Assembly: GCA_045617625.1 (NCBI GenBank)
Contig: JAZLJA010000012.1
Span: forward strand, 1 to 64,000
Direction of reading: 5' to 3'
Source: Firm-04 sp045617625
GTDB taxonomy: Bacteria > Bacillota > Clostridia > Oscillospirales > Ruminococcaceae
Length of the DNA: 64,000 nt
The first letter of the stretch is position 1, and each line of letters begins with the position of its first letter. The notes beneath the pieces were generated by a model, which worked only from the letters and a program-made list of their open reading frames with translations, had not been told where the DNA came from and ran no database searches. The position numbers and the translations under genes are program-made. This document shows positions 59,522-64,000 of the stretch, piece by piece.

Positions 59522-60289
59522 TTATGAGCGTCTTTTCTTGTCGCCGCGATTGCCGTGCTGGATATCCTTATAGCGGGTATCAAATTCGGCAGTGCGGGAA
59601 ATGGGTTTTTTCGGCTCGGAGAACTCCACTTCGCTGAACGGATCTTTCTCAGGCTCGGCAGGTGCCGCAGGAACTTCGGGTGCAACGGGTTCGGTGATTT
59701 CCGCAGTAGGCTCGCTCACGCTGTTTTCCGCAGCAGATTCAGTCTCAGCGGTGGTTTCTGCTGCCGCAGTTTCGTCCGCATCGTCATCCTCGTCGTCGTC
59801 ATCTTCTTCGTCGATGATATCAGGCAGATTGGAGATCTGCTCCAGATGCGCACGGTACATATCGAACAGCGATTTCTTGAATGATGCCACCTGACGCTGT
59901 GTCTCCACAAGAACGCGGTTTTCCTTTTCCAGCTGCGCGGAAATATCCTGAAGCTGCTTTTCCTGTTCTTCCTTTGCCGCAGATGCCGCAGAGGTTGCTG
60001 TGGATTTCGCATTGTTTTCGATTTCCGAAGCCTTCTGTTTTGCCTCGTCGATAATCTGACGCGCCTGTTTCTGTGCGCTCAGCAGGGCATTCTTGAGGTC
60101 TTCCTCGCCATCTTTATACTCGTTGATCTTATCGGCAAGCACCATCACTTTGCCGTTCGCTTCTGCAAGCTGTTCCTCCAGCTTTGCGTAGTCCACCTGG
60201 ACTTTGCGCAGAAATGCATCAACTTCCTCCGCCTGATAGCCAAACTTGACTTTCTCGAATGACTTGCGGATGTCCTTTGCAGTCATCAT
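59522..60289 (-). CDS. divIVA: DivIVA-domain protein
   Basis: 255 residues, ATG 60289 after AAGGAA. The N-terminal DivIVA domain is clear (IRKSFEKVKFGYQAEEVDAF, FLRKVQVDY), followed by a long coiled coil (about 35-145) and an acidic Glu/Ala/Pro tail ending basic (GDKKRRS). It marks cell poles or septa in Gram-positive bacteria. 40 bases after sepF. Confidence 0.92.
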   Translation of the reverse strand: MMTAKDIRKSFEKVKFGYQAEEVDAFLRKVQVDYAKLEEQLAEANGKVMVLADKINEYKDGEEDLKNALLSAQKQARQIIDEAKQKASEIENNAKSTATSAASAAKEEQEKQLQDISAQLEKENRVLVETQRQVASFKKSLFDMYRAHLEQISNLPDIIDEEDDDDEDDDADETAAAETTAETESAAENSVSEPTAEITEPVAPEVPAAPAEPEKDPFSEVEFSEPKKPISRTAEFDTRYKDIQHGNRGDKKRRS

Positions 60290-60329
60290 GCCGAATTCCT
60301 TCTTTCTTCTATGGATAATGCGTCAAAGC

Positions 60330-60851
60330 TTACATAATCACGCCGTTGGATTCCAGTTCTCCCACCAGATCCTCGCCGATGAAGCCGACGTTATAAGGTG
60401 TGATGATATAGGTCAGATTTGCAACAGGCTTGAGGCTGCCGCCGTTCGCATACGCAACGCCCACGAGGAAATCAATGATGCGGCGTTTGTTCTCGGCAGA
60501 AGCAGTTTCAAGGTTCAGAACGACTGTTTTCTTGGAGATGAGGTGATCTGCGATCTGTTTTGCGTCAGTGAACACCTCAGGTTTCACCAGCACCACCTGA
60601 AGCTGTGCTGTTGCCTGAATATTGACGACCTTGCCGCGCTCCTGCTTGGGTGCTGCGATCTCCTCACGCTCACTGCGATAGGACTCTCTGGGTGCAACCT
60701 CACGGGTCTCGCGTTCAACTTCGCGGATCTCTCTGGTATCACGGATTTCCTTGCGCTCATAACGGGGCTCTCTGTCTCTCACGGGTTCATTCTCGTATCC
60801 GTCATCGCTCTCGGGTGCAAAGAATCCAAGCAATTGATCAAAAAATTTCAT
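60330..60851 (-). CDS. sepF: Cell division protein SepF
   Basis: 173 residues. N-terminal amphipathic helix (MKFFDQLLGFFAPE), a charged Arg/Glu linker (about 20-75), and the SepF domain (LVKPEVFTDAKQIADHLISK, KKTVVLNLE, and IDFLVGVAYANGGSLKPV). It anchors FtsZ and shapes the septum. Downstream of yggS, as is usual. Confidence 0.94.
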   Translation of the reverse strand: MKFFDQLLGFFAPESDDGYENEPVRDREPRYERKEIRDTREIREVERETREVAPRESYRSEREEIAAPKQERGKVVNIQATAQLQVVLVKPEVFTDAKQIADHLISKKTVVLNLETASAENKRRIIDFLVGVAYANGGSLKPVANLTYIITPYNVGFIGEDLVGELESNGVIM

Positions 60852-60939
60852 GTTAAGCTCTCCTTTTTACGAACCGAAATCATCATTTTTATTTTCACAC
60901 CGTCCGCGCACAAAAGGGGGACCGGTATGTATGCCGAGA

Positions 60940-61674
60940 TTATTGAGTTTCCTGTGTTTTCGGGGGATACACTCTCGCACCGAACAGCGCACTGCCAAGC
61001 CGGATCAGCGTGGCACCATAGCGAATTGCGGTGTCAAAATCCCCTGACATTCCCATCGACAAGATCCCAAGCTGCGGTGCGGTTTTCCGCATCGTTTCAT
61101 AGAGTTCCTGCATATGGGAAAAGCATTCCTCCGCTTCTGCCTGAGCGGCAAACGGCGGCGGTATGGTCATCAGACCGCGGGTATCGACATTTGGCGATGC
61201 AAGGGCGGCTTCGAGCAATGCGGGAAGCTCCTGCGGCGCGACACCCGATTTGGATGCCTCTCCGCCGATGTTGACTTCCAGCAGGATCGGCTGCACCAAT
61301 GCCTGCTGTGCCGCGATTTTCTGAACCTCCTGCAGCAAATGCAGGCTGTCCACCGAATGAATCAGCGATACTTTTCCGACGATCTGCCTGACCTTGTTGG
61401 TTTGCAGATGCCCGATAAACTGTACTTCTGCGCGTTTATCATAATCCCCGCATTTGGAGAGATACTCCTGCACGCGGTTTTCGCCCAGCAGCGTGATGCC
61501 TGCCTCCACGGCGACATTCACCTGTTCGGGCGGTACCGTTTTGGTCACTGCCATGAGTGTGATCTCATCCATGCTGCGTTGTGCCGTTTGACACGCAGAT
61601 GCCATTTTCTCCTTCACTGCGCTGATGCGTGAGAGAATTGCGGCACGGATCTCGGGCGAACACTCAGTTGCCAT
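60940..61674 (-). CDS. yggS: YggS-family pyridoxal phosphate homeostasis protein
   Basis: 244 residues. PLP-binding barrel with MAVTKTVPPEQVNVA (Lys), LLGENRVQEY, FIGHLQTNKVRQI, LEVNIGGEASKSGV and LSMGMSGDFDTAI. Its start overlaps the stop of the HlyD-like gene by 11 bases. Confidence 0.93.
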   Translation of the reverse strand: MATECSPEIRAAILSRISAVKEKMASACQTAQRSMDEITLMAVTKTVPPEQVNVAVEAGITLLGENRVQEYLSKCGDYDKRAEVQFIGHLQTNKVRQIVGKVSLIHSVDSLHLLQEVQKIAAQQALVQPILLEVNIGGEASKSGVAPQELPALLEAALASPNVDTRGLMTIPPPFAAQAEAEECFSHMQELYETMRKTAPQLGILSMGMSGDFDTAIRYGATLIRLGSALFGARVYPPKTQETQ

Positions 61675-62914
61675 CCGCCATCACTCCGTTCACAATAATA
61701 TCATCATAAAGCGAAACATAACCTTTGCCCGCATTGAGCTTGGAGAGGTAATATTCCTCATCCTCATACACAATGCTGATCTTGCGGAACTCCGCATTTT
61801 CGCCCACCAAAACGTAAACGCCCATGCAGTTTTCCGTTTCACCGGTATCCTTGCCTTCCTCATCGAGCACAGGCAGTTTCTGGAAACGAATCGCAGTACG
61901 GGGAACTTTCACACCGTCCACGGTTTTGCGCAGAATTTCCACACGCTCGGTGCGGTGCTGCACCACATCGTAGGTGAGGGTCTTGCAGCGCAGGACAATA
62001 CGGGTCTGGGTGATATCGCCTGCCGAAACCAGTGACTTGACCTCCGCAAGCAGATCATCCGCTGCCGATTCCAGCCGTACCGTGACGGTATCGCCGTCAG
62101 AAAGGCGCAGCTTGGTGTTATCGAACACGCCGACAATATACCATTCGTAGCTGTCAATCAGTTTGCCGATGACATTCGGGTCACGCCCTTCTGCCGTCAT
62201 GCCCACATCCGAGACTGCTGCCAGTTCCTCTGCGGAAAGCTGCTCCATGTTCTGCGGGGTCAGCTCCTGCTCGTATCCGTCCACATAGCTGACGAAATAC
62301 GCACTTTTGTCGGCAACGATTCTCTGTTCGGGCTCGGTCAGGCGCAGTTCCAGCATCGAGATCTGGTCTTGCAGCGACAAGATCTTCGCGCCGAGATCGT
62401 CCTTATTACCCGTGATGCGGTTATAAGTGCTCATCAGAACCGCAAGCTCCTGCTTGGATTCCGCCATAGAGGGAAAATCGCCCAGTTCGCGGAAACGGAG
62501 CATTTTCTTATACTGCTCCTCGATCAGCGTGGAAAGATTTGCGGGCTGTGCGTTATCACTGGTGCCCGGATTTTCCACCTTGGTGAGCAAATCAAGGGCT
62601 GCCTGCTTTTCCGCGATGCTTCGCCGCAGGTCGATCTGTTCCTCATTCGGATAAATCTCCGCAATGACACTGCCGACACCGAGCTTTGCACCATCCGAAA
62701 CGCAATAACGGACTGCACCGCTGCCTGTGTAGCTCTCTGCGGTTTCCGAGCGGACATAGACGCCCTGAAACTGTGACACATCGCTGACCTCTGCATAGAT
62801 AGCGGTTTCTGTTTTATAATCCTGATTGAACAAATGGTAGATGATACTGGACGCAAGCACAACGGCGAACAGCAGAACCAGATAGTCCAGTATCCGCGTT
62901 GTAATTTCGTTCAT
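61664..62914 (-). CDS. HlyD-like membrane-fusion protein
   Basis: 416 residues. A single N-terminal membrane span (about 8-30), a biotinyl-lipoyl-like segment (YTGSGAVRYCVSDGAKLGVG), a coiled coil (about 95-190), and a C-terminal beta-barrel. Such proteins are common directly upstream of yggS-sepF in clostridia and have no defined transporter partner. Three bases after hfq, so co-transcribed. Confidence 0.85.
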   Translation of the reverse strand: MNEITTRILDYLVLLFAVVLASSIIYHLFNQDYKTETAIYAEVSDVSQFQGVYVRSETAESYTGSGAVRYCVSDGAKLGVGSVIAEIYPNEEQIDLRRSIAEKQAALDLLTKVENPGTSDNAQPANLSTLIEEQYKKMLRFRELGDFPSMAESKQELAVLMSTYNRITGNKDDLGAKILSLQDQISMLELRLTEPEQRIVADKSAYFVSYVDGYEQELTPQNMEQLSAEELAAVSDVGMTAEGRDPNVIGKLIDSYEWYIVGVFDNTKLRLSDGDTVTVRLESAADDLLAEVKSLVSAGDITQTRIVLRCKTLTYDVVQHRTERVEILRKTVDGVKVPRTAIRFQKLPVLDEEGKDTGETENCMGVYVLVGENAEFRKISIVYEDEEYYLSKLNAGKGYVSLYDDIIVNGVMADGN

Positions 62915-62917
62915 GAA

Positions 62918-63160
62918 TTACTCATCTTCCTTTTCGATTGCATCGAGAATTGCAATCGGGCGGGCGGGCACCAGCGTGGAGATCGCGTGCTTGAACACGA
63001 GCTGCTGTCTGCCCTCGGTTTCCAGAATCACGATATAGGCATCAAAACCGCGGATAATGCCCTTGAACTGATATCCGTTTGTGAGGATAATGGTCAGCGG
63101 CATACGGTCTTTGCGTGCCTGATTCAAAAAAACGTCCTGAAGATTCAAACCTTTCGTCAT
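62918..63160 (-). CDS. hfq: RNA chaperone Hfq
   Basis: 80 residues. Sm1 region with NLQDVFLNQARKDRMPLTII, GYQFKGIIRGFDAYIVILE, and Sm2 LVFKHAISTLVPAR (YKHAIS variant). It matches small RNAs to mRNAs. It follows miaA, the conserved order. A TATAAT on the minus strand near 63281-63286 could be its own promoter. Confidence 0.95.
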   Translation of the reverse strand: MTKGLNLQDVFLNQARKDRMPLTIILTNGYQFKGIIRGFDAYIVILETEGRQQLVFKHAISTLVPARPIAILDAIEKEDE

Positions 63161-63288
63161 AAGTCATTGCCTCATTCTTTCATATGTTTCTTGGGGATTC
63201 CAAAGAGGGCTTTTCTGCGGTATTTCTGAACATCTGTTCGCTGTGTGATGCAGAATTATCACAAATCGGCTACTCAATGTCTATTATA

Positions 63289-64000
63289 TCACAGGATACT
63301 GTGACTTTCTATCATTTTTTGGCATTTCTCTAAAATTTCGTCGTTATCACGAATATCATCTCTGAAAATCCAGTTCGTTTGCTCATTTCGACGAAACCAT
63401 GTTCCCTGCCGTTTTGCATATCGGCAAGTCTCCTGCTTGATCGCGGCGACACAGTCGGCAAGGGGCATTTCCCCTTTCAAAAAGGGCAGCAGTTCCTTAT
63501 AGCCGATGGCTGCTGCGGCTGTCTCACGGCGTCTGCCGCTTTCGTATTCGGCACGCACCTCATCCACAAGCCCCTGTTCCAGCATGATATCCACGCGTCT
63601 GCGAATGCGCTCATACTGCAATTCGCGGTCACGAAATCCGATGCCGAACCGTAAAACCTCCCACGGCGGCGGCACTGCACGGCTCTGCCGTGCGTGTTCG
63701 GAAAGCGGAATGCCCGTCAGTTCAAAGACTTCCAGTGCGCGGATGATGCGCCGCAGGTTGTTTTCGTGGAGTTTCGCAGCGGTTTCGGGATCGCAGACAC
63801 GCAGGCGTTCCAGCAAGGCGGTGCGCCCGAGTGTCTCGGATTCCTCCTCCAGCCGCGCCCGAATATCGGGAGACGCAGGAATATCGGGAAACACGATGTG
63901 GTCAAGCAGGCTGTCGATGTATAAGCCCGTGCCGCCCACGACGATCGGCAGTTTGCCGCGTGCATGAACGTCAGCAATGACCTGCTCGGCGCGTGCGGTG
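63289..64000 (-). CDS. miaA: tRNA dimethylallyltransferase MiaA, N-terminus cut by window edge
   Basis: About 237 codons are present; the N-terminal P-loop lies beyond the right edge. Visible landmarks: PIVVGGTGLYIDSLLD, ENNLRRIIRALEVFELTG, and the late IGYKELLPFLKGE and KRQGTWFRRN. It adds the dimethylallyl group to A37 of tRNAs reading UNN. It leads into hfq. Confidence 0.93.
   Translation of the reverse strand, partial: TARAEQVIADVHARGKLPIVVGGTGLYIDSLLDHIVFPDIPASPDIRARLEEESETLGRTALLERLRVCDPETAAKLHENNLRRIIRALEVFELTGIPLSEHARQSRAVPPPWEVLRFGIGFRDRELQYERIRRRVDIMLEQGLVDEVRAEYESGRRRETAAAAIGYKELLPFLKGEMPLADCVAAIKQETCRYAKRQGTWFRRNEQTNWIFRDDIRDNDEILEKCQKMIESHSIL

Overview
The window looks like a chromosomal segment of a plant-fibre-degrading, cellulosome-type Ruminococcus (Oscillospiraceae, Firmicutes). 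Evidence: secreted glycoside hydrolases and esterases carrying type I dockerins and threonine-run linkers, strong AGGAGG-type ribosome binding sites, consensus TTGACA/TATAAT promoters, and Firmicute-type housekeeping neighbourhoods (hfq-miaA, sepF-divIVA-lspA, recA-recX-rimO-pgsA). Sporulation-type genes (cotJABC, spoIID) are present. No cohesin or scaffoldin gene, no rRNA and no CRISPR array is visible.

Layout. 1-2.5 kb: a region downstream of rlmD holding a partial YezG-like gene, a small membrane protein, a CorC-type transporter and several repeats that resemble the last codons of rlmD, suggesting an integration site. 2.5-7.1 kb: rlmD, a zinc-ribbon protein, TraX-like and membrane proteins, and a polysaccharide flippase. 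7.1-7.6 kb: two related tandem units, each ending in a terminator, possibly small RNAs. 7.7-15.3 kb: a double SGNH/CE12 dockerin protein, BrkB, cotJABC, and a GH5 dockerin cellulase. 15.4-21.4 kb: SIMPL, GNAT, an alkaline-phosphatase-fold phosphoglycerol transferase, pssA-psd and small genes. 21.4-27.2 kb: GH53 galactanase and GH11-CBM22-GH10 xylanase, both with dockerins, flanking a small operon under a LexA-like box. 27.3-35.1 kb: rsmE, an orphan sugar-binding lipoprotein, and a 1455-residue leucine-rich-repeat protein without a signal peptide. 35.2-37.6 kb: a large secreted protein with a Ser/Thr/Glu linker and dockerin-like repeats. 38.0-38.4 kb: an unusual short transcription unit with four tandem Shine-Dalgarno/start-codon repeats, then tRNA-Val. 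38.7-41.8 kb: tatD, DUF1015 and a Nudix hydrolase. 41.9-53.3 kb: an eleven-gene leftward run from gltA to cysE, including a two-component system and recA. 53.4-56.7 kb: spoIID, an XRE/DUF6442 pair and cysS. 57-64 kb: leftward miaA-hfq-hlyD-yggS-sepF-divIVA-lspA-rluD-HAD.

How the parts work together: the four dockerin enzymes target pectin side chains (galactan, acetylated rhamnogalacturonan), xylan and beta-glucan, which would suit assembly on a scaffoldin encoded elsewhere. pssA-psd, pgsA, the phosphoglycerol transferase, sepF and divIVA serve envelope and division. The feature most likely to be undescribed is the tandem tiny-ORF transcript at about 37984-38397.
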